Source: Spirochaetia bacterium (GTDB lineage Bacteria; Spirochaetota; Spirochaetia; Sphaerochaetales; Sphaerochaetaceae). Taken from it: 64,000 nucleotides of DNA. The translations under genes and the position numbers were made by a program. The stretch lies in the NCBI GenBank assembly GCA_900769955.1, contig CAAGIP010000211.1, positions 1-64,000 of the forward strand, given 5' to 3'. Positions 7,492 through 15,882 of the stretch are shown here, in pieces; position 1 is the stretch's first letter; each line of letters starts with the position of its first letter. Under the pieces are notes generated by a model, which did not search any database, was not told the DNA's origin, and saw only the letters and a list, made by a program, of their open reading frames with translations.

Positions 7492-8405
7492 AAGAGGAAA
7501 AGTGCATAACCTTTACGAGTTTGTTTTCAGGACGTGTTGACAGGGCTTCAGAGGAAATACCGAGAAGTGTCTTTTCCCTTCCTGATACAGTCATCACCGT
7601 GAACGGAAGACCTGTGAAAAAGAGTCAGAAGGTAAAGGAAGGGGACAGTGTAACCGTCAAATGGACAGAGGATGTCTTTTCCGGTCTCGAGGCTGAGGAA
7701 ATCCACCTTGATGTAATCTATGAGGATGACTCGATTCTGGTTATCAATAAGCCATCCGGAATGACGGTTCATCCCGGTGCGGGATGCAGCAGCGGAACTG
7801 TTGCAAACGCACTTGTTTACCGTTACGGGGATGATTTTCAGACTCAGGATGATGAGGATGCAGAGCTTCGTCCCGGAATTGTCCACAGACTCGATAAGGA
7901 CACCAGCGGGGTGCTGATCACGGCAAAGACAAGGGAAGCGCATATTGCGCTTGCCTCTCAGTTTGCATCCCATACCAACGAAAAGATTTACATTGCCATC
8001 TGCAAGGGTAATTTTGAAAGAAGAAGGGGTACTGTCACAAAAAACATTGTCAGAAGTGACAAAAACAGGAAGACCTTCAACGTAACTGACAATCCGGAAA
8101 AGGGAAGAACGGCAATAACGCATTACACTGTCTTAAGACAGTTCCTGGGTTATGCATTCGTGCGCATCAGGATCGAAACAGGAAGGACACACCAGATAAG
8201 GGTGCATATGAAGAGTATCGGACATCCCGTTCTGGGAGACCCGATATACTCAAGACCAGACGATAAATTTGACGTTCCCCTCTGTCTTCATGCCGCATCG
8301 CTTACGGTCGACCATCCGGTAACAGGGGAGAGGATGACCTTCAGGGCTAAGCTTTCAGCTCACATCAGGAATACTGTGCTTGAACTTATCAGGAGAGGAA
8401 TTTAA
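7488..8405 (+). CDS. RluA/RluD-family ribosomal pseudouridine synthase
   Basis: Isomerises specific uridines in RNA, most likely 23S rRNA. Residues ~10-60 form an S4-like RNA-binding domain (DTVITVNGRPVKKSQKVKEGD). The catalytic motif HRLDKDTSG carries the nucleophile D136, preceded by INKPSGMTVHPG and followed by RIETGRTHQIRVHMKSIGHPVLGD. Length 305 fits RluD. The start is TTG within TTGA, overlapping the upstream stop by four bases. RluA versus RluD specificity cannot be separated by reading alone, though the S4 domain favours RluD. Its end overlaps the convergent metallo-hydrolase gene by 17 bases. Confidence 0.92.
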   Translation: MKEEKCITFTSLFSGRVDRASEEIPRSVFSLPDTVITVNGRPVKKSQKVKEGDSVTVKWTEDVFSGLEAEEIHLDVIYEDDSILVINKPSGMTVHPGAGCSSGTVANALVYRYGDDFQTQDDEDAELRPGIVHRLDKDTSGVLITAKTREAHIALASQFASHTNEKIYIAICKGNFERRRGTVTKNIVRSDKNRKTFNVTDNPEKGRTAITHYTVLRQFLGYAFVRIRIETGRTHQIRVHMKSIGHPVLGDPIYSRPDDKFDVPLCLHAASLTVDHPVTGERMTFRAKLSAHIRNTVLELIRRGI

Positions 8406-8937
8406 AGCGTTTTTCGATTTCCACTGTCGAAACAGGACCGTGAGCAGGGTATATGACTGTTTCGTCGGGAAGGGCGTAAAGTTTTTCCTTTATTCCTTTC
8501 AGAAGCACTTTCCCATTTCTGATTGTCCCTGCTGAGCCGGGGCGTACATCACCTGTGAATGCATGGCCGTCAATAACGTAGACAAGGCTGTCTGCACTGT
8601 GACCCGGTATATGTATTACCGATGCTGAGATGCTTCCGCACTCAAAATGATTATTGCCGTACAGGCTTTCGGTAATAATTCCCTGTACGGAGGGAAGGCA
8701 CGCATATACTGCGGGTGTATAGATATGCATCAGTTTCTTCAGTCCGCATGCATGATTATCATGGGCATGGGTGATGAAAACCCCTTTGAGGGAGTACTTT
8801 CCCTTTTCGATGAAGTTTATCATGTTCATGTCCACATCGGTGCAGTCGATCAATACCGCATCCCTGCTGTCATCGTCCGTAACTATGTAGTTTGTGGTTA
8901 ATCCCTTCGTATGGAAGAATGGTGTGACTTTGATCAT
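8389..8937 (-). CDS. Metallo-beta-lactamase-fold hydrolase (glyoxalase II-like)
   Basis: 182-residue single-domain hydrolase of the MBL superfamily. The metal motif reads THAHDNH at 56-62, so the Asp of the usual HxHxDH is Asn61 here. The other ligand motifs are present: IPGHSADSL, FTGDVRPG and YPAHG. Small proteins of this type usually act on hydroxyacyl thioesters, but the substrate is unknown. Its ATG overlaps the stop of the pentapeptide gene (ATGA), so the two are one transcription unit. Predicted cytoplasmic. Confidence 0.82.
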   Translation of the reverse strand: MIKVTPFFHTKGLTTNYIVTDDDSRDAVLIDCTDVDMNMINFIEKGKYSLKGVFITHAHDNHACGLKKLMHIYTPAVYACLPSVQGIITESLYGNNHFECGSISASVIHIPGHSADSLVYVIDGHAFTGDVRPGSAGTIRNGKVLLKGIKEKLYALPDETVIYPAHGPVSTVEIEKRFKFLS

Positions 8938-9338
8938 TTCACATCTCCGTCAAAGAATGCTTCATCTGGATCTGAATAGCGGAATGAAAGGTTTTCCAGC
9001 TTAGAGGCCCTGAAGTCAGAACGCTTCAGCGAGCAGTCCTCAAACTTCGTGTTAATGATATCGGAGTGGGTGAAGTCAGTAAAAAATATATCAGAAGAGG
9101 AAAAGTCCGAGTCCATTACGGTGCAACCTTTAAATGAGGTGACAAGTATGGATGAGCCGGTAAACGAGCAGTTTCTGAACACCGATTGTCCGAAAAGCGC
9201 ATAGCGGATATCCGCATCATGGAAGGTGCATTTTTCGAAGGTGCATCTGATAAAATGTGCATCAAGAAATGATGCTGTGTCAAAACTGATGTCCTTAAAG
9301 ATTTTACCTTTAATTCTTGCGTGTACCGTCTCTGTCAT
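8934..9338 (-). CDS. Pentapeptide-repeat protein
   Basis: 134 residues with a register of A(D/N/S)FxxxxF repeats through residues 15-125, for example FIRCTFEKCTFHDADIRYA and FSSSDIFFTDFTHSDIINTK. Such repeats fold as a right-handed quadrilateral beta-helix. Some members (Qnr, MfpA) mimic DNA and protect gyrase, but nothing here proves that role. There is no signal peptide. No Shine-Dalgarno precedes the ATG; a TAAAGT box ends 6 bases upstream. It is transcribed divergently from rsgA out of a shared promoter core. Confidence 0.8.
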   Translation of the reverse strand: MTETVHARIKGKIFKDISFDTASFLDAHFIRCTFEKCTFHDADIRYALFGQSVFRNCSFTGSSILVTSFKGCTVMDSDFSSSDIFFTDFTHSDIINTKFEDCSLKRSDFRASKLENLSFRYSDPDEAFFDGDVK

Positions 9339-9344
9339 GATGCG

Positions 9345-9373
9345 ACTTTATTACCTTTGCCATGTGTTGTCAA
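9345..9373 (-). promoter_or_regulatory. Leaderless promoter of the pentapeptide/MBL operon
   Basis: On the minus strand TTGACA (9368-9373), a 17-base spacer and TAAAGT (9345-9350) end 6 bases before the ATG at 9338, so the transcript should start at the start codon. The -35 box overlaps the -35 box of the opposing rsgA promoter by five bases. Confidence 0.65.
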
Positions 9374-9396
9374 CTTAAGGCGTTACGGGTTAAAAT
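9367..9396 (+). promoter_or_regulatory. Leaderless promoter of the rsgA-mutS2 operon
   Basis: TTGTCA (9367-9372), an 18-base spacer and TAAAAT (9391-9396), followed by exactly 7 bases and the rsgA ATG at 9404. No Shine-Dalgarno lies between. This spacing also decides the rsgA start, since the longer open frame begins upstream of the promoter. Confidence 0.65.
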
Positions 9397-9403
9397 CGCT
9401 CTT

Positions 9404-10336
9404 ATGCAAGGTAGTATAAGAAGGGCCATAAACAATCTTTACAACGTTTTTGCCGAGGACGGCAGAACATACAGCTGCAGGATCAAGGGCAAGAAACTTC
9501 CCCTTGAGGAGTATGAGTACAATCCACTGGCGGTAGGGGATAATGTGGATTTTGCTCCGTACAGTGAGACGGAAGGACTCATAACCAGGAGACTTGAAAG
9601 GAAGAGCGTATTCAGAAGATGGAACATAAAGCTTGAGAAGAACCAGACAATAGCGGCAAATATGGATCAGGTCGCGATTGTGACGAGTGCAGCATCCCCA
9701 CCGTTCCGACCCAGGTTCCTGGACAGGGCACTTGCATGCGCAACCGGATGTGAACGCATCATTGTCATGAATAAATGTGACTATGACCTTACTGAATATG
9801 AGTTTGACCGCTGGGCCCTCTATCACCGTCTGGGCTACAGGATTATTGCCGTAAGTGCCGCAACAGGTGAGAACATCGATGAGCTCAAAAAACTGTTGAG
9901 AGGTAAGACGACTGCATTCGTGGGTCAGTCCGGTGTCGGTAAGTCCACACTGGTGAACCTCATTACTGAGCCTGAGGTACTCCAGGTAACAGGCGAAATA
10001 TGTGAAAAGTATCAGAGGGGACGTCATACGACAAATCATGCACTCTGGCTTGAGAAGGATGACATCAGGATCATAGACACTCCGGGCGTGAGGGAACTGC
10101 TTGTTCCGCTTGAGGATGTTTCACTTCTTTCTGCATCATTTCCCGAGTTCTCCCGTTTTGAATGTGCTTTTTCCGGCTGCACCCACACCGATGAACCGGA
10201 CTGCGGGGTAAAGGATGCCGTTGAAGAGGAGCTTATCGACTTTGACAGGTATGAATCATACCTACACATGTATGAAAGCCTTAAGGAACGCTCTCCCCAG
10301 TGGGCAAGAACTAAGTTCAGGAAGAACAAACAATGA
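9404..10336 (+). CDS. rsgA: Ribosome small subunit-dependent GTPase
   Basis: Circularly permuted GTPase that acts in late 30S subunit maturation. An N-terminal OB fold (MQGSIRRAINNLYNVFAEDG) precedes the permuted G motifs: NKCD (G4), then VGQSGVGKST (G1) and IDTPG (G3). A C-terminal zinc site has Cys/His in CAFSGCTHTDEPDC. The ATG at 9404 gives the standard N-terminus and fits the leaderless promoter; an upstream in-frame ATG at 9362 would add an atypical extension and precede the promoter. The stop overlaps mutS2 by four bases. Confidence 0.95.
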   Translation: MQGSIRRAINNLYNVFAEDGRTYSCRIKGKKLPLEEYEYNPLAVGDNVDFAPYSETEGLITRRLERKSVFRRWNIKLEKNQTIAANMDQVAIVTSAASPPFRPRFLDRALACATGCERIIVMNKCDYDLTEYEFDRWALYHRLGYRIIAVSAATGENIDELKKLLRGKTTAFVGQSGVGKSTLVNLITEPEVLQVTGEICEKYQRGRHTTNHALWLEKDDIRIIDTPGVRELLVPLEDVSLLSASFPEFSRFECAFSGCTHTDEPDCGVKDAVEEELIDFDRYESYLHMYESLKERSPQWARTKFRKNKQ

Positions 10337-12609
10337 ACGACAACACTATACGCGATCTTGAAATAAATGAAATCCTCTTTCTGATATCCCGCTATTCCAT
10401 CTCGGATAGCGGCAGGAAGAAGATAAATCCTTCTGCCTTCACGCACGATTGTGAAGTAATTGAGAAGCGTGCCTCAAGAATAGGCGGGATACTCTGTACA
10501 GTTTCCGAAAAGGGGGAATTTGCTTCATATTTCGTCTCACTTGAGAGGATATTCACATTTACGGGCTCCGCATGCTATGAGGGACGTGACATTCATGCAT
10601 GCGGTTCCTTCCTGCAGTCACTTAAGTATCTGGAAGCATATATTGACAAGATTCTTATGGACAGTGAGCTGAAGAAGCTTGCCCATGACATTCTTGAGGC
10701 TGTCGATGAGGAAGGTCTTGTAAAGGAAACCCATCCGCTGCTGTATCCCCTTTACAGAAAGGCTGAGGAAGTAAGGCAGAAGCGCCAGATCTACTCCCAG
10801 GGCTTTTTATCATCCCACCAGGATGCGGCTCAGAACCTGAATGCGGTTTACAGGAACGAAAGGGTCGTGCTTCCCATAAGAAGGGAGAAGAGAGGGGAAG
10901 TAAGCGGTTACATTCAGGGTGCTTCCCAGTCGGGCGGAACGCTTTACATCGAGCCATTTGAACTTGTTGATCTCAATAATCAGGTAGTGCTTGCAGAGGA
11001 TGAGATAGCAAGGATGAAGCATCAGATACTTCTTGACCTTTCGGAGAGGATAAGGGCAAGGGTATCCTCGCTGAAGAAGGCTGATTCCTTCGTCGCGGAC
11101 TTTGACTTTCACTATGCCTTTGCACTCTTCATCAGGAAAACAAATTCAAAGAGAGTTTCTGTCGGCAGCACTTTATCGCTTATCAATGCAAGACATCCCC
11201 TGCTCGGGAAAAGGGCTGTTCCCATCACACTGGTCCTGAACGAAGGAATAAAGGCTGTCGTGCTTTCCGGTGCGAATGCAGGCGGTAAGACTGTTTCCAT
11301 GAAGACTGCGGCAGTATGTGTCTTTCTCAATCAGATGACAGGTTATGCACCATGTGATGAGGCTTCCGTGCTTCCGCTTTTCAATGCGGTTTATACCGAC
11401 ATCGGGGACGGACAGTCTATCAGCGACAGTTTTTCAACATTCAGCCACCACATGGCAAATGTGGCAAAGATTACTGCAGAATCAGATGAAAAGAGTCTTA
11501 TTCTCCTTGATGAGCTCGGAAGCGGAACTGATCCGGAGGAGGGTGCTGCGCTTACGATCGCATTGCTTGATTACCTTGCGGCAAAGGGAAGCACCGTATT
11601 CACGACCTCCCACTACGGGAGCGTTAAGATGCATGCATACTCAAGCGATGTAATGATGAATGCAAGCATGGAGTTTGACGAGCGATCGGAAAAACCGACT
11701 TACAGGATAATCCCCGGCCTTCCCGGGGAAAGCCATGCGATAGAGACTGCAAAGAGGATGGGACTTCCTAAGGAAGTAATTGCCGCTGCAAGGGAAAACA
11801 TCGGAACTTCAGCCAATGTGACGAAGCTCATGAATGAGCTAGCGGGCCGAAACCGGGCACTTGACAGGAAGATAACTCAGCTGGAACTGGAAAAAAGGGC
11901 GCTTGCCGCAAGGGAAAAGGATGCTGAGAAGAAGGCTTCTGAATACGATGAGCTGATGAGAAGGATTCAGAAAGAAGGTGCAGGTGACATAAACAGCTTT
12001 CTCAATGAATCGAGAAGGGAGCTTGAAAAGCTGGTTCACGATGTTTCCACAGGAAAACTGACACGTGAAAAGACACGCAGCGTCAAGGCGTTCCTCCAGA
12101 AGGTATCGGACAGGTCTGATGAGGCCAAAGCGGAAAAGGAGCGGCTTGAGCAGGAAGAAATCGAGAAGATAGACACTGTCTATAAGGTTGGGGATGATGT
12201 GTTCTGCGGCTCCTACGACAGGAGGGGCGTAATCCTCCGGGACGAGGGAAAGGGAAGGTATCTTGTTTCCGTCGGAGCGATGAAGATGACACTTTCAAAA
12301 AAGGACCTGAAGCCTGCTCCGAAGGAAGATGTTAAGGCTTCCTCGTCATACCGCATTTCCGCAGTAAGGCCTCAGGCCGTACTTGATGTGAGGGGAAAAA
12401 CGCTTAAGGAAACGCTTGAGCTTCTTGACACCCAGATCGAAGGGTGTCTTGTCCACTCCCTCTCATCGTTCGGGATCATCCATGGTTATGGTGACGGAAT
12501 TCTCTCCCGCGGCATTCATGAATACCTTAAGAAGCAGAAGGATGTAAAGGATTACCGCTTCGCCGCCCCTGAGGACGGCGGTATGGGAAAGACTTACGTG
12601 TTCTTCTGA
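10333..12609 (+). CDS. mutS2: MutS2 family ATPase/endonuclease
   Basis: 758 residues. The ABC-type ATPase has Walker A LSGANAGGKTVSMKT, Walker B LILLDELGSGTDPEEG and the family motif SDSFSTFSHHMANV. A long coiled coil follows (about 520-620). The C-terminal Smr domain shows LDVRGKTLKETLELLD and the HGYGDGIL loop. The mismatch-recognition domain of MutS1 is absent, as expected for MutS2. Known members resolve collided ribosomes or suppress recombination. Translationally coupled to rsgA, which makes a ribosome-linked role attractive. Overlaps the convergent transporter gene by 16 bases. Confidence 0.95.
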   Translation: MNDNTIRDLEINEILFLISRYSISDSGRKKINPSAFTHDCEVIEKRASRIGGILCTVSEKGEFASYFVSLERIFTFTGSACYEGRDIHACGSFLQSLKYLEAYIDKILMDSELKKLAHDILEAVDEEGLVKETHPLLYPLYRKAEEVRQKRQIYSQGFLSSHQDAAQNLNAVYRNERVVLPIRREKRGEVSGYIQGASQSGGTLYIEPFELVDLNNQVVLAEDEIARMKHQILLDLSERIRARVSSLKKADSFVADFDFHYAFALFIRKTNSKRVSVGSTLSLINARHPLLGKRAVPITLVLNEGIKAVVLSGANAGGKTVSMKTAAVCVFLNQMTGYAPCDEASVLPLFNAVYTDIGDGQSISDSFSTFSHHMANVAKITAESDEKSLILLDELGSGTDPEEGAALTIALLDYLAAKGSTVFTTSHYGSVKMHAYSSDVMMNASMEFDERSEKPTYRIIPGLPGESHAIETAKRMGLPKEVIAAARENIGTSANVTKLMNELAGRNRALDRKITQLELEKRALAAREKDAEKKASEYDELMRRIQKEGAGDINSFLNESRRELEKLVHDVSTGKLTREKTRSVKAFLQKVSDRSDEAKAEKERLEQEEIEKIDTVYKVGDDVFCGSYDRRGVILRDEGKGRYLVSVGAMKMTLSKKDLKPAPKEDVKASSSYRISAVRPQAVLDVRGKTLKETLELLDTQIEGCLVHSLSSFGIIHGYGDGILSRGIHEYLKKQKDVKDYRFAAPEDGGMGKTYVFF

Positions 12610-13460
12610 GGCAGCTCGGCCAGAAGCACTGCTGCAAAGACGACGGCGCACCCGATAAGCTCTTTGGCACTGAGCGTGTCCCCGAGGATCACCCAGGCGG
12701 CAAGCACGCTGAAAACGCTCTCAAGGGAGAGTACCAGGGTTGCGACCGTCGGATGGATGTATTTCTGTGCCACAACCTGAAGCGTGTATGCAATGCCGCA
12801 GGAGAATACACCGGCATACAGCACGGGGACGGCTGCCTTCATGATGAGGTCAAACCTTATCGTCTCAGTAAGCAGTGCACCTATAAGGCAGATGATGCCG
12901 CTCGTAAAGAACTGAAGGCATGAGAGAGTTATGCCGTCCACGTCGGTGAAACGGTCGATGACGATGATGTGGATTGCAAAGAAAAGCGCGCAGAAAAGCA
13001 GGTACATGTCTCCCTTTTCGATGTAAAACGTATCTCCTATGCATAGCAGATACATGCCTGCAACTGCCATGAGTGCGTATAAGAAAATCTTCTTATTAAC
13101 CTTTCTTCCCATCATGAGGAGGATAATCGGGACGAAGATGTTGTAAAGGGAAGTGATGAAGCCTCCCTTGCCCGCACCTGAATACTCAACTCCGATCTGC
13201 TGGACGACAGATGCAATCGCAAGGGCCGTGCCGCAGCATGCTCCGGCAAGGACACTCCGCTTATCATCCTTTGCACTGATTTTCCTTCCTTTTCTGTTTT
13301 TCATGACGAAGGGAATAAGTACTGCGGATCCGATGAAGAATCTCGTGAAGTTGAAGGTGAATGGTCCGAGGAAATCACTTGAAACATCCTGGGCCACAAA
13401 CGAACAGCCCCAGATCAGGGCTGTCAGAAGAAGCAGTAAAGTTGCCGTTTTCTTGTTCAT
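12594..13460 (-). CDS. EamA/DMT-superfamily transporter
   Basis: 288 residues with about ten transmembrane helices in two EamA repeats. The N-terminal motif ALIWGCSFVAQDV and the C-terminal VATLVLSLESVFSVLAAWVILG are characteristic of drug/metabolite transporters. The substrate cannot be read from sequence. Its ATG overlaps the stop of the upstream acetyltransferase gene (ATGA), forming a two-gene operon. Confidence 0.88.
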   Translation of the reverse strand: MNKKTATLLLLLTALIWGCSFVAQDVSSDFLGPFTFNFTRFFIGSAVLIPFVMKNRKGRKISAKDDKRSVLAGACCGTALAIASVVQQIGVEYSGAGKGGFITSLYNIFVPIILLMMGRKVNKKIFLYALMAVAGMYLLCIGDTFYIEKGDMYLLFCALFFAIHIIVIDRFTDVDGITLSCLQFFTSGIICLIGALLTETIRFDLIMKAAVPVLYAGVFSCGIAYTLQVVAQKYIHPTVATLVLSLESVFSVLAAWVILGDTLSAKELIGCAVVFAAVLLAELPQKNT

Positions 13461-14029
13461 GGGAGAGGACTATAACACTGAATACGGAAAAAATCATCCT
13501 TTTTCAGGATATAAATCATGAGATCTGTCTCTCTTCCGTCAGGAGATGTGCCGTAGTGGGGGATGTGCCCGGTAAGCGTGAAGCCAAGCCTCTCAATTAC
13601 CTTCCGGCTTTTAGCGTTGAAGGAAAAGTGCTCTGCGCTGACTGCATCAAGTCGGAGCTCCTCAAAGCCGTATTGCATTAGCCTCATGCATGCTTCGTGC
13701 ATATAGCCATTATGCCAGTACTGAGATCCGAGATAGTAGCCGAGCGCCATAACCTTGCTGTTTTTCCTCAGCGTGTCCCTGTGGAGTGATACATTTCCCA
13801 TTAGAGCGCCATCACTTTTTCTGATGATCGCATATGCGTCTTCATCGGGATTATTTGTAAGTATGGTTTTTATGACATTCAGGGATTCATCCGCACTTTT
13901 ATGGCATGGCCATCCGCAGGGAGGTCCTACCAGCGGCTCCCTCGCAATTTCAAAGAGGGCAGGGGCATCAGCTTCCATCCAGTGTCTTAATATCAGTCGT
14001 TCGCTTTCCATTTTGACAAAATAACCCAA
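13457..14029 (-). CDS. GNAT N-acetyltransferase (RimJ/RimL-like)
   Basis: About 190 residues. The N-terminal ESERLILRHWMEADAPALFEIA and the acetyl-CoA region GYYLGSQYWHNGYMHEACMRLMQYG are typical of ribosomal-protein-type GNAT acetyltransferases; SFNAKSRKVIERLGF is the conserved C-terminal motif. The TTG at 14029 follows AGGTGAAAG at good distance, whereas the ATG at 14011 has no ribosome binding site, so I keep the TTG. The acceptor is unknown. Divergent from acnX; co-transcribed with the EamA gene. Confidence 0.85.
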   Translation of the reverse strand: MGYFVKMESERLILRHWMEADAPALFEIAREPLVGPPCGWPCHKSADESLNVIKTILTNNPDEDAYAIIRKSDGALMGNVSLHRDTLRKNSKVMALGYYLGSQYWHNGYMHEACMRLMQYGFEELRLDAVSAEHFSFNAKSRKVIERLGFTLTGHIPHYGTSPDGRETDLMIYILKKDDFFRIQCYSPLP

Positions 14030-14039
14030 CTTTCACCTA

Positions 14040-14067
14040 TGGACAATATAAAATATAGGTATATAAT
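14040..14067 (+). promoter_or_regulatory. acnX operon promoter
   Basis: TGGACA (14040-14045), a 16-base A/T-rich spacer and a perfect TATAAT (14062-14067). The leader of about 55 bases carries AAGGAG upstream of the ATG at 14129. This argues against the longer open frame that begins before the promoter. Confidence 0.65.
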
Positions 14068-14128
14068 GAAATTAACTTTTCTGACATTTTCAGTGATTTT
14101 GTCAAATGAAAGGATAAGGAGAGACAAT

Positions 14129-15397
14129 ATGCAGCTCACAGCCAGACAGCAGGCCATTTACGACGGACGTGAAGGCGAAGTCAAGGCAAAGATAATGAAG
14201 ACTCTTGTCATGTACGGCGAGACATTCGGCTCTGACCGCATGGCAGACATCACGGGCGAGTACGGCCATCTTGTAACAAGCTTCGGCCTATCGGTGATGA
14301 AGCCGGTCTATGAACTCATGGATCAGATCATCGCCTCTGGTGCGGTATCGGGACAGAAGTTCACTGTCGATCCGAAGCCGCTTGATCCTAAGGTGCCCAA
14401 GAACCTGATACAGGAAATTTTCTTCCGGGTAATGTACTCGAAGCAGAAGGACTATGACGAACAGCTTAAGAAGCTCGGAATAATCTCAGATGATGGATAT
14501 ACATGCACGTGCTACATGAATGAGGTAGGCAATGTGCCCAAAAAGGGCGACATACTTTCCTGGGCGGAGAGCTCGGCAGTCGTCTATGCCAACAGCGTAC
14601 TCGGTGCAAGGTGCAACAGAAACAGCGGTATTTTCGATCTTTTCGGTTCCATCGTGGGCTGTGTGCCTTACTTCGGACTTCTCACCGATGAAGGAAGAAA
14701 GGCTGACTGGCTTATCGAAGTCAGGACTTCGAAGAAGCCTGAAGCCCAGCTGCTGGGTTCTGCCATCGGCATGAAGGTGATGGAAGACGTTCCCTTCGTC
14801 ACCGGACTTGATAAGTGGATACATACCCTTGATGACGATGCGAAGTCCTATTTCAAGGACTTCGGTGCGGCAACCGCAAGTAACGGCGCCGTCGGTCTTT
14901 ACCACATTGAAAACCTCACACCTGAAGCAGTGGAAAGCGGAAGGGCCCTCCTTAAGAGCGGCTATAAGACCTATGTGATCGATGATGCCGAGCTTGAGAG
15001 AGTGCAGAAAAGCTATCCTGTGATCTGGAAGGATCCTGCGGCACAGCCAAAGCTTGCATTTATCGGATGCCCCCATCTTTCAGCGGCACAGCTGAAAGCC
15101 TGGGCTGAGAACATCAGTTCGTCATTACAGAAAAATGGAAAGAAGAAGGTCGTAATCCCAACGGTCATGACTGCAGCCCCCGCAGTCGTTAAGGAATTTG
15201 AACGTGATCCTCTTTACTCAGTGCTTGAGAAAGCAGGTGTGGTCATTTCCTCGATCTGTCCCCTTATGTACATGAACAACCCGCAGTGCGGAAAGATGCC
15301 TGTGATAACGTGCTCCAACAAGCTCAGGACATACACGAGCGCGAAGTACATGAAGGAAGCGGAACTGCTTGATGCAATCACGGGAGGTGCAAGATGA
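14129..15397 (+). CDS. Aconitase X large (catalytic) subunit
   Basis: 422 residues of the AcnX (formerly DUF521) family, Fe-S hydro-lyases related to aconitase. Family signatures are YANSVLGARCNR, FGSIVGCVPYFGLL and AFIGCPHLSAAQL, with Cys-rich segments YTCTCYMNEVG and ISSICPLMYMNNPQCGK that could supply cluster ligands. Characterised members are cis-3-hydroxyproline dehydratase in bacteria and phosphomevalonate dehydratase in archaea. No proline racemase, pyrroline carboxylate reductase or mevalonate gene is nearby, so the substrate is open. The ATG follows AAGGAGAG. The stop overlaps the small-subunit start by four bases. Confidence 0.87.
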   Translation: MQLTARQQAIYDGREGEVKAKIMKTLVMYGETFGSDRMADITGEYGHLVTSFGLSVMKPVYELMDQIIASGAVSGQKFTVDPKPLDPKVPKNLIQEIFFRVMYSKQKDYDEQLKKLGIISDDGYTCTCYMNEVGNVPKKGDILSWAESSAVVYANSVLGARCNRNSGIFDLFGSIVGCVPYFGLLTDEGRKADWLIEVRTSKKPEAQLLGSAIGMKVMEDVPFVTGLDKWIHTLDDDAKSYFKDFGAATASNGAVGLYHIENLTPEAVESGRALLKSGYKTYVIDDAELERVQKSYPVIWKDPAAQPKLAFIGCPHLSAAQLKAWAENISSSLQKNGKKKVVIPTVMTAAPAVVKEFERDPLYSVLEKAGVVISSICPLMYMNNPQCGKMPVITCSNKLRTYTSAKYMKEAELLDAITGGAR

Positions 15398-15840
15398 AAA
15401 AGACATTTAAGGGCAGGGTTGTCGTTAAGGGAAGTGCAAAGGCTGAGGCACTTGTCAGCCACGGCGGCTTAAATACGCTTGCTTCCTATCAGCACTCACT
15501 GATGTTCGGTGACAAAACGGCAAAGTGTTCGGACCAGAATAACGGTGATCTCTACGGTAAGGCTATGGCCGGAAAGGCTCTGTGCATGCCTCAGACGATC
15601 GGATCCACGACAGGAGGACTCGTACTCTTCTGCGCAGCCAGCATGGAGCGCCAGGCGGCATGCCTGCTGTTCTCAAAGCCGATCGACTCTCTTGCGGCGG
15701 CAGGTGCGATCCTTGCTGACGTATGGACAGAGCACTCAATGCCGACTGTGGACAGTCTCGGGGATGAATTCCTTTCATTTGTTCAGAGCGGGGATGTGAT
15801 AACCGTCAGTGAGGACGGAAAGGTAACTGTCGAACGCTGA
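15394..15840 (+). CDS. Aconitase X small (swivel) subunit
   Basis: 148 residues matching the DUF126 swivelling domain of AcnX enzymes, which closes the active site over the large subunit. Present are the N-terminal FKGRVVVKGSAKAEALVS and the loop MPQTIGSTTGGLVL. In family members I recall, this loop is RGS(S/C)(T)GS-like, so the Arg is Ile and the last Ser is Gly here, which may indicate a different substrate. It is translationally coupled to the large subunit. The two-subunit arrangement resembles archaeal and some bacterial AcnX enzymes. Confidence 0.85.
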   Translation: MKKTFKGRVVVKGSAKAEALVSHGGLNTLASYQHSLMFGDKTAKCSDQNNGDLYGKAMAGKALCMPQTIGSTTGGLVLFCAASMERQAACLLFSKPIDSLAAAGAILADVWTEHSMPTVDSLGDEFLSFVQSGDVITVSEDGKVTVER

Positions 15841-15849
15841 AGTAAGTAA

Positions 15850-15870
15850 GAGGCCGGTTTTCCCGGCCTC
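15850..15870. terminator. Hairpin between convergent acnX and OYE genes
   Basis: GAGGCCGG and CCGGCCTC form an 8-bp G+C-rich stem around TTTTC in the 42-base gap. No T tract follows on either strand, so intrinsic termination would be weak; it may protect 3' ends instead. Confidence 0.4.
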
Positions 15871-15882
15871 GCATTATATCAA

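Noticed and set aside
9362..9403. Longer start for rsgA
   Set aside because: It lies upstream of the predicted -35 box and adds residues outside the family N-terminus.
14039..14128. Longer N-terminus for the aconitase X large subunit
   Set aside because: It would include the promoter TATAAT and a hydrophobic stretch not found in the family; AAGGAG before 14129 marks the start.
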